The notes beneath the pieces are model-generated. The model saw only the letters and a program-made list of their open reading frames with translations, had not been told where the DNA came from and made no database searches. This document shows positions 33,637 to 45,299 of a stretch of 64,000 bases of DNA, in pieces; within the stretch, counting starts at the first letter, position 1; each line of letters starts with the position of its first letter. Source of the DNA: Diphasiastrum complanatum. Its lineage: Eukaryota > Streptophyta > Lycopodiopsida > Lycopodiales > Lycopodiaceae. The stretch lies in assembly GCA_029204225.1 (NCBI GenBank), contig CM055108.1:1903463-1967462 (forward strand), read 5' to 3'. Position numbers and translations under genes: made by a program.

Positions 33637-34300
33637 TTAATGTCTTAATACCAAAAGTATGCAAGAGCCCTGAATACATGTAAGTAAATGGGAGCATATG
33701 AAAAATGTCACCCAAACCAAGAGAAGAAAACTATGAGTCTTGCCCTTCTAAAGGAAAACCCAATATACAACTAAAATAACAGTAGAATGTAACAGCAAGA
33801 TTGTCCTTTTTTATGTCATGTGAATCATTATAGTAGATAAGATCACCTCTAAAATGGGTCTCCCTTATCAATGAATCGCAGTGAAGTAAGAAGAGATTTC
33901 CAATGTAGAAGATCCCAGTTCTGGGGGAGAAGTGAAGGACCATGTCTGGGATGCCGTATGGAACACTGTGCAGGTTGATGATGTGAAATATACTGCACTC
34001 TCAGCCTCCGACCTTGATGTTTGAAAGGAATAAGATGATCATTGTCCGAGTCAGCATCAAAATGCCTAGTCCGTTTCTAGAGAAACTGAGGGCTGGAGTG
34101 AGTATGTGGAGCACCGTCATGTAGTAGAAACATCTCTTGTAGCATAAGAACAGTGCATCTCTGATCCTCACACTCAATCAAAGATTGTAAAGTAGCTGAA
34201 TGATCCTAAAGAAACAAAAGTATCTCTCTCTGATCTCATAACAGAGTGGGCAGCGAAAATTAATATGATCCTCTGTTTCAACTTCTCCGATAAATGGGCA
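33601..34300 (-). mobile_element. LINE 3' end with (CT)n tail
   Basis: Minus strand. The ORF2 end near 34290-34080 contains the zf-RVT region (MCPFIGEVETEDHINFRC and CPLCYEIRERY, coded at about 34297-34215). It is followed by a UTR ending TTTTGGTATTAAGACATTAA, TGA and (CT)16 at 33633-33601. This is the same tail arrangement as the copies at 18150, 23935 and 24567. Confidence 0.7.
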
Positions 34301-34304
34301 CATC

Positions 34305-34308
<4 letters not shown>

Positions 34309-34353
<45 letters not shown>

Positions 34354-34385
34354 TTTATTTATCCCTAAAAGAGTGGCAAGCTTTC
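34309..34385 (-). repeat. (CT)n tail with AATAAAGCC box
   Basis: GA run at 34309-34348 on +, followed by GGGGCTTTATTTATCCCTAA. On minus this reads GATAAATAAAGCCCC and then (CT)n, the same order of box and tail as the other LINE 3' ends. The body upstream (34390-34600) is not recognised. Confidence 0.6.
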
Positions 34386-34779
34386 TTTATAATCTGTCTA
34401 GCGCTATTGTCTTCTTGACTGCATTCTTCATGTAATTTTTTTCATACTCAAAGATAGTTTGATCAAATGATGTGAATTTGAATGGTACATACACGTCATC
34501 TAACATGATTGGCATCTTTAAGGTATTGGAACTGATTAGCATAGCTCCATCAGCATAGTTGCAATTATATACGGGCATTCAAGGTTCAAAAAATAACACG
34601 AGAAGAAAAATCAAAGAAGTTATTGCAATGAGAATAATGTTATATTTTCTTTTCTTCATATGAGGTGGCCTAAGACCAGGTCACTTACTATTTTTGTAGA
34701 TATTTTTCCAGAAAAAAAATGTCCTTGCACTCTCCAGTTAGTGAGAAATCTGATATTTCCTGTTTTTGTATGTTGATAG

Positions 34780-35109
34780 GATTTGACAGCTCAAGGTTAC
34801 GGAGCTTTGGATGATGTAGCTTTGGATGCTGTCGCCATATTTCCTTCTGAAGGTCACAGCAGTGACAGGCAAAAACTTCAGAAAACTACTTCGAATTTGT
34901 ACTCTTTATGGCCATCTTTTAGTGCCAATGCTAGCTGTAGATTTGATCCTTCTGATGGGAGGACTACTTCTTTGGTTGTAAACCAAGGGTGGAATAGAAA
35001 CCATCCACAAGCTGTATCTTATTGTGGTGCCTCTGAGCCTTTCAAGCAAATGCAATTATCCGGCAAACTTTATATCAAACCTCGAGAACAATTTCATTTT
35101 GGTGTGAAG
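34780..35109 (+). CDS. Exon-like ORF of unknown gene
   Basis: After a good acceptor (TTTTTGTATGTTGATAG) an open frame starts in phase 0 with DLTAQGYGALDDVALDAVAI and runs 123 codons, to a stop at 35149-35151. Composition and lack of repeats look like a real exon: RQKLQKTTSNLYSLWPSF, SCRFDPSDGRTTSLVV and LYIKPREQFHFGVKV. Possible donors are AAG|GTCTTC at 35110 or GTGTGA at 35101. I do not recognise the family. It does not fit the phase of the FPG1 exon ending at 31064 and may belong to the next gene on +. Confidence 0.4.
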
Positions 35110-35639
35110 GTCTTCTCATTCATCTTAAGAAGGTCGGCATGCTTTTTCTAGGGTTGATATTATCTGCCAAGTCTGATTGAAATTGGGCACATCATTGTGA
35201 GAATTATTGATTTCAGAAGGGAGGTAATGTGCCTCCTCAAAAAGTGGGCATATTTTAGGTATAGAGTCTCTTTGTATAAAAAAAAAACATTTTCACAAGC
35301 CTTTTGTAACCCCTGCCACATTGCATGTCAAACTGCTCATTCAAATGGTGGTGCAAGTTTTAGTGACAACACATTGAACAGAAATAACCCTATTTTTGCT
35401 CGTTACGTAAATGCAGTGATTTCTCTTAGTCAGTGACTCGTAGGATACTGACTTGCAACTCTGAGTCTTAACAGTTGTTCCTTAATGATTCAATACCGAA
35501 CTGTAGCTGACTTGTATGAATGAATTAGCAAATTTACTTTCTATCGAGGCAGTTCACCACCATTTTCTGTCTAAGCACTTTGTGCAAGACTGGAGAATAT
35601 AAGTAATTTCAGGAGTGTCATGACATGTACACTGAAGGG

Positions 35640-35823
35640 TAGAATATTTTATGTACTTAGACTAGTCTGTGTAGGAGATGAATAATAAAACAGCCTTAAA
35701 TAAGTATCTGTTCTGAATGAGGAAATCTGAAGTGTAGAATATTTTATGTACTTAGACTAGTCTGTGTAGGAGATGAATAATAAAACAGCCTTAAATAAGT
35801 ATCTGTTCTGAATGAGGAAATCT
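35640..35823. repeat. 95-bp-period tandem duplication
   Basis: 35640-35728 (TAGAATATTTTATGTACTTA to GAGGAAATCT) is repeated without a visible mismatch at 35735-35823. It is non-coding, with AATAAAA in each copy. Confidence 0.95.
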
Positions 35824-35890
35824 TAGGTGGGTAGACTCGTTGTTTGTTCAACCTTCCGAGGTCCACAACAACGAGTCTACCCACCTAAGA
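35821..35890. repeat. Perfect 23-bp hairpin
   Basis: Left arm 35821-35843 (TCTTAGGTGGGTAGACTCGT plus TGT) is the exact reverse complement of 35868-35890. The loop is 24 nt. The left arm begins at the last bases of the second 89-bp duplicate copy. Confidence 0.95.
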
Positions 35891-37231
35891 GAATTAGCAA
35901 TCTGACAAATTTATTCACGAACATGAGAAAAAGGCTCACATCACCTGCTAGATTGGTAATTTTATGATTTGTTTACACTTGAGGAAAAACCTTGTCCTAT
36001 TCTTGAAACTCCAAGAATCTTATGCTATCTAGAGTCGCCCTCACCTCATTTTTTTCCCTGGAAGATGCGGATTTCGTGCTCACTGAATGTATACGACCTT
36101 ACACTCTACACCTTATACTATGAAGTCCCGCATGGAGCAAAGCTCTTGGCTTAGCTTGGGGCAAGTGCATCACAATTGCATGTTAAGTCCAAGTTTGCAA
36201 ATTGTTGTCACATTGTTCTAATCTTTTTTATTTTTTCTGTTTTTGAAAAACTCGTTGTGGTTCAATTGCTTGCAAACTGGGTACTAGCATCATAAATTTT
36301 GGTTACTTTTATTCTCAAGTTTCTTTTAGCAATTTATAAATCTCATCCTAATTTTGCAACCGTCACTCTCACAATTGCAAAAACCTTTGTGACATAGACC
36401 ATGTCGACTTTGAAGCTGTTCATGGTTGGGTTCTTGCATTAGTCTGCACTGTTTAAAATAAAACTTGAACAAGCTTGGTGCTCTTGCAAATTGTTGCCAT
36501 GCAAATGATTGTCAAAGGTATTTGTAGTCATCCATTAGAAGTTTTTCTGGTCCTTTATAAATGCATTATATCTCATATTAGCTAACTCATATCCACACAT
36601 GTAAGGGTGAAAACATGGTTTTGGTCAATTTTTTTTGTGTGGTGGTCCATGAGATACCTTACATAAAAAATTTATCTAGATCAAAAAAAAGGCTTACTGA
36701 AAAAATATGTTTACACTGAATTTTTATGCAAGGCATTTCAGATTTGTTTGATCTAAGATGACAAATTGGACCGACCAATTATGTGATAATCAACATGGCC
36801 AATGGTGCACAAGCAGGATGCGTTGCGTCCTTGCCCATTCCATATCGTTAATGGTGTGGGCTCAATTGGTTAGCTTGGCACACAAAGACTCTTTAGTCCA
36901 AGAAGGTTCAAGTGCTCCTTGAAAATCAAGATAAACCTTGTTAATCTCAGCTGATTATTGGTTTTAACAATTTGCTATTCATTTTGCAAGCGTAATAACC
37001 TATAGTTTTTTTTGGTTTGTATTTGGAGAAACTCTAAAATGGTAGAACAATAGACCTGAAATTATTATTTAAAATTTGATGTAATCATAAATACCTTACG
37101 AATTCTATAAGATATTCATTACTATTTTTGAAAATTAAGGTACTCATGATTTTGTTTGAAAAGTTGAAAGGTTAGTAATTAGCATAAGAGCTTCATACTT
37201 TTTAAAAATATAGAATTTAAGGAAAAAAACT
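35891..37231. other. AT-rich intergenic sequence, nothing recognised
   Basis: Non-coding, AT-rich. ORFs are short and without family features. Confidence 0.45.
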
Positions 37232-38100
37232 TGTGACGGCTATTTCGTCGAGGAAGGCTCTCACGCAAGGGCCTTTCCTATACATAATTGTTGAAGTACA
37301 TTAATTTGGATCATAAATGAGCTTACAAAAGACTCCAAGAGTGATTGATTGATTAATTGATCTATCTATCTATTGCAACAAAAAATCTTGATCTAGATTG
37401 ACAATTTAGACTCGTACAATTAAGAGCAATCAAAAGATGATCAAAACAAGTAAATTTGGGGTGTGAAAAATTGTCAACTAATTAAGTTGTCTAATTTGGC
37501 AATTTGGAGGCCAAAGTGAATTTTCAATTTAGAGATGCATTTTTTTATGTCATTAAGGACTAAAAATAGTGATCTTACTATTTTTAGTAACTATATAGGT
37601 GGATTAGGTCTAATTTGGACTTACTCTAATTGGTTAGAAGAGATACATGGAATCTAGTCAAGTTATTTAGCTTTTTGGAGAAGTTTTTAGAAATTTTCAT
37701 AAGTTGATAAGCTTGGGCAAGATGATCAAAATAGATCAAGAGGCTGTTATAAATAGGCATACAATTCTCTCTCATTCTTCTCTCATTTATTCTTATGAAA
37801 GATATCTCTTTTGATTTCTACATCAATCTCTTGCATCTTGGTGTTGATATAGTGAAATTTTGTGTAGAATGCTATTTTTCTTAGGTATATGGATTCACAC
37901 GTGTGAGTATGGTTATTGTACTGCTTTTCTACAAACATGAACAATAAATTATCATAATTTATGACAAGTTCTTGTTAAGTTTTTATCTTTATGTGTAGTT
38001 GATGCATGATTTCTACATTGGTAAGGAAGTTATATGTGCTCTCCAAATTTGCCAAAGATCAAGGGGCATAATTCGGTTATTTGGATCTGATTTTTTCACA
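37232..38100 (+). repeat. copia 5' LTR (869 bp)
   Basis: Starts TGTGACGGC and ends TTTTTTCACA, giving TGTGA/TCACA inverted ends, and is directly followed by a primer binding site. It contains a TATA-like TTATAAATAGGC at about 37749. The right edge is firm because of the PBS; the left edge rests on the 5-bp inverted end. An alternative start is TGTTGAAG at about 37289. Confidence 0.65.
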
Positions 38101-38112
38101 TGGTATCAGAGC
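38101..38112 (+). other. Primer binding site, tRNA-Met type
   Basis: TGGTATCAGAGC, the standard plant copia PBS complementary to the 3' part of initiator tRNA-Met, directly after the LTR end CA. Confidence 0.85.
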
Positions 38113-39650
38113 TTTGTTTCAGATTATATTTGGAGGAGAGGCCGATTCTAGTGAGTGATTTGGAGGCACCATCAATTCTAGAGTGTGCTAGATTGTTCTT
38201 TGTCAAGCATTTTCAAGTGTAGAATAAGGATCTTTGTGATCCAAAGCTCAGTTTAGGTCAAAATGTTTGTAGCAGACTGATTTCCTTCCCTACTTATTGG
38301 ATTGTGGCGAGTTTTGATGCATAAAAAAGGATTAATATCATTATTCAAAATTCTATATCTAGTTTCTAACTTCTACTTGTAGAATTTGTTTCAATATATG
38401 CATTTTTTGTAAAAACCCTAAAATTGATAGCATCTCTTGATTTTGAAGTTGCTGGACTTTTCAAGAGTGTGTTTCAATCTTACGAGAGTGCAAAATTTCA
38501 TGATATTGTAGGTTGATCATGTGTTGATCAAGTGCCATCAATTCTATGTGTTGGATTGGCTAGTTTTTGTGCAAGAAAGATATTTGAGAGGTTTCATATC
38601 TTTGTGATTTTTTCTTGGATTCATATGTTGGCTTTCAAGAGAGTGCTAAGTGCATTGGAACAAGTTGAAAGAGAAGATCAAATCATTGCAACATGGCTAC
38701 AAATGGAGGCTTCATGTTGAAGATCAATGATAGGCTTACCTCAAGCAACTATTCAGTCGCAGACAAGGATTTGCTAATCGAAATCCTAATAGCAAAGGTA
38801 TGTGGGTTATTGATTCCCTTTCAAACCAACGAATAGCAGGCAAATACAAACATAAATCTAGATGCAGCAATGGAAAGGTCTCTTACCAACCAGCGACCTA
38901 TAGGCAGAACTCAAAATTGGCCACAAGTCAGGGCATGGGATGTGAAACAAGCTAAAAAACCAACGATGAACAGACTATGAAATGGCTTTCTGTGCAATGA
39001 ATCTCAATCACACAGAGGGCTATCTGAGAAGCAGTTAGCAGGTAATTGAACTGTCTTCCAATTAGCTATAGCCATGGTGTTCTCTCTGGCTTTTGTTGGC
39101 TATTGTTCTTCTAATGGAATGTATCGACTGTACAATATAGAAACCTTTAAAGTTTTTACTAATAGGGATGTGACTTTTATTGAAGATCAGTTTATTGGTT
39201 TGAAGGGCAAGGACCAAATGCAGTCTATGAATTCTGTTCCGACAATTGATGCAATACAATTTCAATTTCTTCAAACAGTCAACCTGTACAGTCAGATTCA
39301 GAGGATGATGCAGAAGCTGCAACTCAGGAGCAGTCGACAAAGCCAACACAAAATCAAATTTCGCAGCCGAAAACTTCAATCAAAAGATCAACAAGAAATT
39401 GAGTTCAGCCTCTTCGATATACTGATGAGTTTGCTCACTACTCTGTTCAGGAGCCAATTACAGTTGAAGAAGCAATGTCACAGGCCGACTCAGATCTCTG
39501 GAAAGAAGCCATGGACAATTAGTACGATTCATTGTTGAGGAACAACAAATGGACTGTCACCAGCTGCCAACATACAGAAAGGTAATCGACTGCAAATGGA
39601 TTTTTAAGATTAAATATCAAGCAGATGGCAGATAGAAGCATTAGGGGATA
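38113..39650 (+). pseudogene. copia internal remnant: gag start and integrase end
   Basis: Leader, then a gag start at 38693 (MATNGGFMLKINDRLTSSNY), lost after about 30 codons. From 39085 a different part follows: integrase C-end FVGYCSSNGMYRLYNIETFK, VFTNRDVTFIEDQFIGLKGK, a linker, and the first RT motif near 39545-39640 (NNKWTV, CKWIFKIKYQADG). Everything between (most of gag, protease, integrase core) is deleted or replaced by 38780-39070, which I do not recognise. Confidence 0.72.
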
Positions 39651-39792
39651 TTAGAATTCAAAATGGGCCCTTTGTCAATATGCTTTTTTTGACTTCGCGT
39701 GCTTTCAACGTTAAGTGGCCCAATCAATGGTGTTCATTTGTGACGAACTGTAACAGTGATTGACGAACGGAAATTGTTTTTGCCTTTCCCGG

Positions 39793-40005
39793 TCAAATTT
39801 TGGTGATTTTCAAAAATCTCTTTGCTTCTCCAAAATCTGTCATCTCCAATTCTTGGGATATCATCATCTTGGTATCCTTTGTCAACTCTATACTATTGCT
39901 AAACAATAACGTATCATCCACGTATAGCGTGATGGACAAAGAAATGTCTGACAACTTTGAAATAAACATTACAGTCTGCAGAGCTTGGTTCAAATCCATG
40001 ATCAA
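39793..40005 (-). pseudogene. copia RT fragment on - strand
   Basis: A 70-residue frame: MDLNQALQTVMFISKLSDIS, LSITLYVDDTLLFSNSIELT, MISQELEMTDFGEAKRFLKI. YVDD is intact. It interrupts the + strand copia remnant, so it is an inverted or separately inserted piece. Confidence 0.8.
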
Positions 40006-40909
40006 CCGAGAAGGTGTTGATTCGATGAAACCAGACTCTGGATGATTTTGGGTGTCATTGTAAAGCTCTCATTGAGGGCTTTCTAATGTCACTGTAATCG
40101 TCTAAATATGAGTTGTCTTTCAAAATTTACAAATTGTTTTACAACAAGCAATATCCATTCAGCGCGCACAAGTACGACCTCTGGTACTCTAACTGGCTAT
40201 TCATGCGTTGAAACAATATTAGTATAGATACATGCAATATCAATTCAATGCGACCTCTTGAGATCTTTTTGGGCTTTCGCATGTTGAACCGATATTAGTA
40301 CAGATTAGATGAAAAGTAAATGGAATATCCTAATTTTCAAAGGGAATATTCTAGATTTTTCACTTCGGCGTGGCGGCTACGCTGCTTCTTTTTGCAAAGA
40401 TTTCAAAGTGTGTGATCATCCAAAAAACAAAGATCAGCATGTGAAAAGTATGAAGACTCAGAGATCCAAAAACTTGAGACAACGAACAATGGCCTATACT
40501 CATCTACACATTGATCTGCTATCGAATGTTGACTTTCATTCTCGAATTATCGGTTCAGTGTGCGCCTCCTATATTGCCTCACTGCTGATCTGTACACAGG
40601 CACGTTGATCCAATACTAGGATAGCGCATAGCCCACACCAAGCAAAATGCTCGTCTTCATCCTGGCCCGCATCAATGGTTCCTCTTGGTCTCTAATTATG
40701 TGTCGCCATTAGTCCAAAATATGCCTATGGAAGTTGAGTACGAATGAGAACGGAGAGAATAAAGAGAATGAGAGGTATACCTAAGAATGACAAGAAGTTC
40801 CTAAACTACAAGGATTAGTTAACTATAGTTTACGATATTGATGTCAAGTCAACGTCGAGTGTATAAATATAGGCAACAAAAGAGTATTCGAACAATAAAT
40901 GTGGTCCAA
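40006..40909. other. Unrecognised sequence between copia pieces
   Basis: No supported coding. A TATA-like GTGTATAAATATAGGC at about 40859 may come from an LTR, but no edges were found. Confidence 0.4.
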
Positions 40910-41755
40910 TCACAATTGTTTGCAGAGGTGCTTTCAAAACCTATTATCAAAATTCAATTTTATGAATTGTAAGCCTGTATATAATCCCATGGACCCAGTC
41001 TTAAAATTATCTAAAAAGCAATGCCCTCAAACTGGTGAGGAGAAGGCCAAAATAAAGGGATATCCATATCAATGAATTATCAGATCCTTGATGTATGCAA
41101 TGATCTCTACCAGGCCCGATCTTGCATATGCCATCAACTCTTTAAGACAATATATGACTAATTCTGGTATGATCCATTGGAAAGCTCTTTTGAGAGTAAT
41201 CAGATATGTATGATCTACCTTCGACCTATGCATCTGCTATGGTGATGTTGATTCATCCGATATCCATACACTTCATGGATATACATATGCAAATTGGACA
41301 AGCGATGTCGACACCAGAAGATCGACTTCTAAATTCATCTTTTTGTTCAATAATGGTCAAGTATCATGGAATAATCGAAAACAAATCTCCATTGCAATGT
41401 CATCAACAGAATCAGAATACATTGTAGCCTTTGAAGCTACTAAAGAGGCAATTTGGTTGAAGAATCTATTGTATGACATTGGCTTCATACAAACTGCTCC
41501 AACAAGCATTTAGTGCAACAATCAGAGTGCTATTGCATTATCGATCAATCCTAGATTTCACTCCAGGAGCAAGCACATCGAGATTAAGTAACACTATATT
41601 AGGAGCAGAATACTCAACAAGGAGGTAAGACTAAAATTTTGCAGAATCCAATACATGGCAGATGACATATTTACAAAAGGGTTGAATTAGAAAGCACACA
41701 AGAATTTGTGTGCTATCTTGAATCTTCAAATCAAGGCATTCAAGGATCCAGATTT
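40910..41755 (+). pseudogene. copia RT end and RNase H remnant
   Basis: On +: MYAMISTRPDLAYAINSLRQ (about 41090), DSSDIHTLHGYTYANWTSDV, DTRRSTSKFIFLFNNGQVSW, ISIAMSSTESEYIVAFEATK, EAIWLKNLLYDIGF, NNQSAIALSINPRFHSRSKH (about 41520-41580) and ADDIFTKGLN. Frameshifts occur near 41215 and 41400, with a stop at 41511. A purine-rich GGGCAGGCGGGGCAG at 41756-41770 could be the PPT, followed by TGTTAACC. Confidence 0.85.
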
Positions 41756-41895
41756 GGGCAGGCGGGGCAGTTGTTAACCTTGTTCGAGTTCATGCTGAGA
41801 CATGCTACGGTTCTTTCTTCTACTCCTCCTTGAAGTTGATAAAGTCCACTTCGAAAACCGATTCCTATGGGCTCACCCCTGTTTTGTATACTGCA

Positions 41896-43245
41896 TCATT
41901 CTTTTTCAAACAATACATCTAAACCTGCATCTGTAATGCATCCTACTGACAGTAGATTCTTGGCTAGGCTAGGTACATACAATACTTTCTTTAGCGTTAT
42001 GCATCTTTCCTGTCCTAGCCATAGGGATACAATACCTCTTCCGATGGCATCAACTTTTCCATTGTCACCTAACAAGATCTCTTTGACTGTCAGCATCTCA
42101 TAGGTGATGAATGTCATTTTGCTACTTGTCATGTGAGAGGTAGCAGCCAAATCCAGGTACCAATAGGGCCTTTGATTCCTTCTCTTTTCTGAATGGAGGT
42201 TTCACATGTATTAGATCTGAGTTACTTTCTAAAGAATATCCACCTAAACTGCTTCTTGAATCATTCAAACTGCTTCTTGAATCGTTTGACATGCTATAGA
42301 ATTCATATGCCATCATTACAAATGCATCTCCCTTGTCATCGTCTTCCTCCACAATGTTGGCTTGTTGGACTTCTTTCTTCTGCATGTCGTCTTTCTTTTT
42401 GATGCATTCTCTAGCATAATGGCCTAGTTTATCACAATAGTAGCACCTCCTTTCAGATTTATCCTACCATGTTCTCCTTTTGCTGTCCTCTAATTGATGA
42501 CTGGATTGTCCCTTTTCCATTGTTTGTCTCTACTTTTCTCCTTTCAGATTCAATCTCTTGAATCTAGTTAGTAACACCATCTCATCCTATGTTGGATTTA
42601 TCTTTTCTTGCCTTCCTCTTGAATCAGCCTTCTTCTTACAAACTCTAAGTCCAGTTTCTCTTCAAACTCGTCAAGCATCATCACAAGTAGATCATAACTG
42701 GCAAGTAGATTGGTGATCAAAGTATAGATCAGTTGTTGGTGCTCCCACTACTCTCGACTACCATCCTAAGTTCTTTATCTTCTCTATGCATTCCCTCACG
42801 GATTCACATTTATCAGTTAAGTATTCGCCAATTGCCTTTGCAACATCAGAATACTTGAGAAACCTTTTGCCTACTGATAGCTGCTTTGCAGTGCATCCCA
42901 GGCCTTCTTTGTAGTTTCTTGATCCCTGACATGGGATAAGGCGATTTCTCCAAGCACCATGCATATCAGCATGTGTGCCTTGGCATCCTTCGCAACAATG
43001 ACTTCAGCTTGTTGACAACTCTTGGGATATCCCTCTTGATCCACCTAGACTGATTCGGTGCCTGCTACTACTCTCCATAATCCCTTCTCCTTGAGCACAA
43101 TCTTTAATTTCCAACTCCAAGTGTAGTTGTCTTCTTCTAGATGATCAATCATCCTATCCTCCATTGATCCATCTGACGCCACTGCCCTATCTAGATTCCA
43201 CTGTCCTATTTGATTCGTGTGTAAAGAAAAAGATTTTGATTGCAT
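41896..43245 (-). pseudogene. copia gag and protease remnant
   Basis: Minus strand. Gag from MQSKSFSLHTNQIGQWNLDR-like coding at 43245 through WKLKIVLKEKGLWRVV and a UBN2-type stretch (42964-42560). Zinc knuckle at about 42450-42410: CYYCDKLGHYAREC, an intact CX2CX4HX4C. Then protease: YWYLDLAATSHMTSSK, LLGDNGKVDAIGRGIVSLWL, LYVPSLAKNLLSVGCITDAG. The active-site DSGA is DLAA here, so the protease would be dead. Stops are scattered in gag. Pol is missing beyond 41896. Confidence 0.82.
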
Positions 43246-45299
43246 GAGCTAATTCGTGCCAAAATCAATAAACAATGTAAAGTGTAAAATGATCTTCAAC
43301 CTTCTATGTGATCATGCAATTCTACATGTGTGGGCAAATCAAAATACATTCATAGCACATAATCACAAAGAAGATAAAGGTCATTCAATGCACCCTTCAC
43401 ATAAGATCAAAATGCAAAAAAAAAAATCTTTGATAGCCAAAAGTGTAGTTTATCATTCATATTCACAGTACGTATACAAATCCGAGTTGCTATCATCCCC
43501 CCCCCCCCCCCCCCCCAAATTGGCTTCACGCCAGTAACCTAAATATTGCATCTTAACATGACGTATTATCCATGCATCATGAACCAAAAAGAAAACAACT
43601 TATAACTGTTTATCCATGTCTCATGGCTAGGATTGACAATTGGTGTTCTTCTTCAGATGCAAACGTCATCTAACACCAACAACAGTGCCTCTGCTGCACA
43701 GGTCCCACACCATCCAAGGGGAGAAATATATTTTTTCTCTCTTATCTCCATCCATCACCCTTGGATGGAGTGGCGCCAACACTGCACATGCCCTTGGAGT
43801 GCACTCCTTAAGCATTCCTATGAGGGATCATGCAGACTTGTTGGGACACCTTCTCTGGAGTATGGAATCTCACATTTAATGATTGAGAGCAGCAAAGCAT
43901 ATATGAATTGGTAATTGAGTTGGCCCTCCCTCCTTGTTGAGCACAACCTAAGAGCCAGGACTGAGGTACAATTCTGCCCCTCATATCATTGGTTATTCCA
44001 TTTCAGTTGTATGTGACTATATTTTTCAGAATAGTTAAGCAAGAAGGCTTGACCACCTATAACTCTTAGGTCTCGAGTAATAGTAAATGTCCAACAAAAT
44101 CCCCATGCTATTGTTAGTTTTACTTCAACTTTAGATAATTTGGTTTGTTAAACACGCATGGAATCTCGAGTTTCTAGTCTTTATCATATTACATTGAATG
44201 TGAATGTTATAGTTGAATGGCTTAATAAATGTATAAGTTTATCCTAAGTAACTGCTTTGGGTTTGATCTTTTTATCGAATGTGGGTGCCTTGGCTAGTAT
44301 AGATGTTGGGTTTTTATGAGATGATTTTTTTAATTTTTGTTCCTCGACCTCTTGGAATATGAAGGGAGGGTTAACGGGTCCTCGGTGACGTGGAATATCC
44401 TCCTGGGCCTAGGAACCAAATTAAATCGTTTTTCTTGTCACCTCACCTAGAACACAATCTGTAGGGAGCCGTTGGAATACACTAGCACTACAAAATTCAC
44501 GGGCCCCTGGGACCCGGGCCACTCACTAGCATGAACATGCCGGTCTAAAAATTGAAAAAAAAAAAAAAAACCAGAGAAAGAACGATCCATATAACTCGTA
44601 AGGTTTAGGGCCAACATCAAATGACCGGATAATCTATCAAAATACGAGGCCTTAGCCCATGCATTAGTTGTGCCCATGAGATTATTGCATGACGTGCTAG
44701 TAATCCAGAACTGTATGAATTAGATAAAAGCAAACGGTGGACGAGGCAATGTATTAAGCTTGAGACCCAAAGTTGGTACCAACACAAGCAATACACAAAT
44801 TGGAAAAATCTCACTTTAGATGATGATGATGATAAATAAAATGTTACTGATTCTTATGTGATTGTGATACCTTAGTAAAGTCGTAAAGATGAACAAAACA
44901 ATACATTTGACTTTACTTAACCAAATTCAAATACATAAGAAGACTAAGGAACCAATATATGAAGAAATACATGTTGAAGGCCTTACGTCGAAGACCCTAA
45001 TCTATGAACATCTTTTTGTATAAGATGGACTATTACGCTTTGTTGGTTTTGTTGATGCAAATGGAGCTAAGATAGCATCATTATTGCACTCATTACTTCA
45101 TAGGTATTCCATGAATTGGTGATCCTTTATGGCAAGGTGGAAATGGAGGCTCATTCATGGTATTTTTTGGTACATACACCTCACATGAGATGGAATATGG
45201 AGAAAGCAAGCAAACACACAATCATGTCTTTTTTTTCAAGCATGTTTGCTACTATTTTACAGAGATATAAAAAATAGAAACGCGCTTGGTGCCCAAAAG
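43246..45299. other. Intergenic sequence, nothing recognised
   Basis: Contains the poly-C run, an A-run at 44556-44571 and ordinary AT-rich sequence. No supported gene or element edge. Confidence 0.4.
43498..43516 (+). repeat. Poly-C run (19)
   Basis: Homopolymer of 19 C in non-coding sequence; prone to sequencing and assembly length errors. Confidence 0.9.

Noticed and set aside
30740-34780. Splice from the FPG1 tail (GTAGGC at 30740) to the exon-like ORF at 34780
   Set aside because: Phases do not match (2 against 0), and the conserved family tail continues past 30740.
38101-38112. Part of a tRNA gene
   Set aside because: TGGTATCAGAGC is the primer binding site next to an LTR; no cloverleaf surrounds it.
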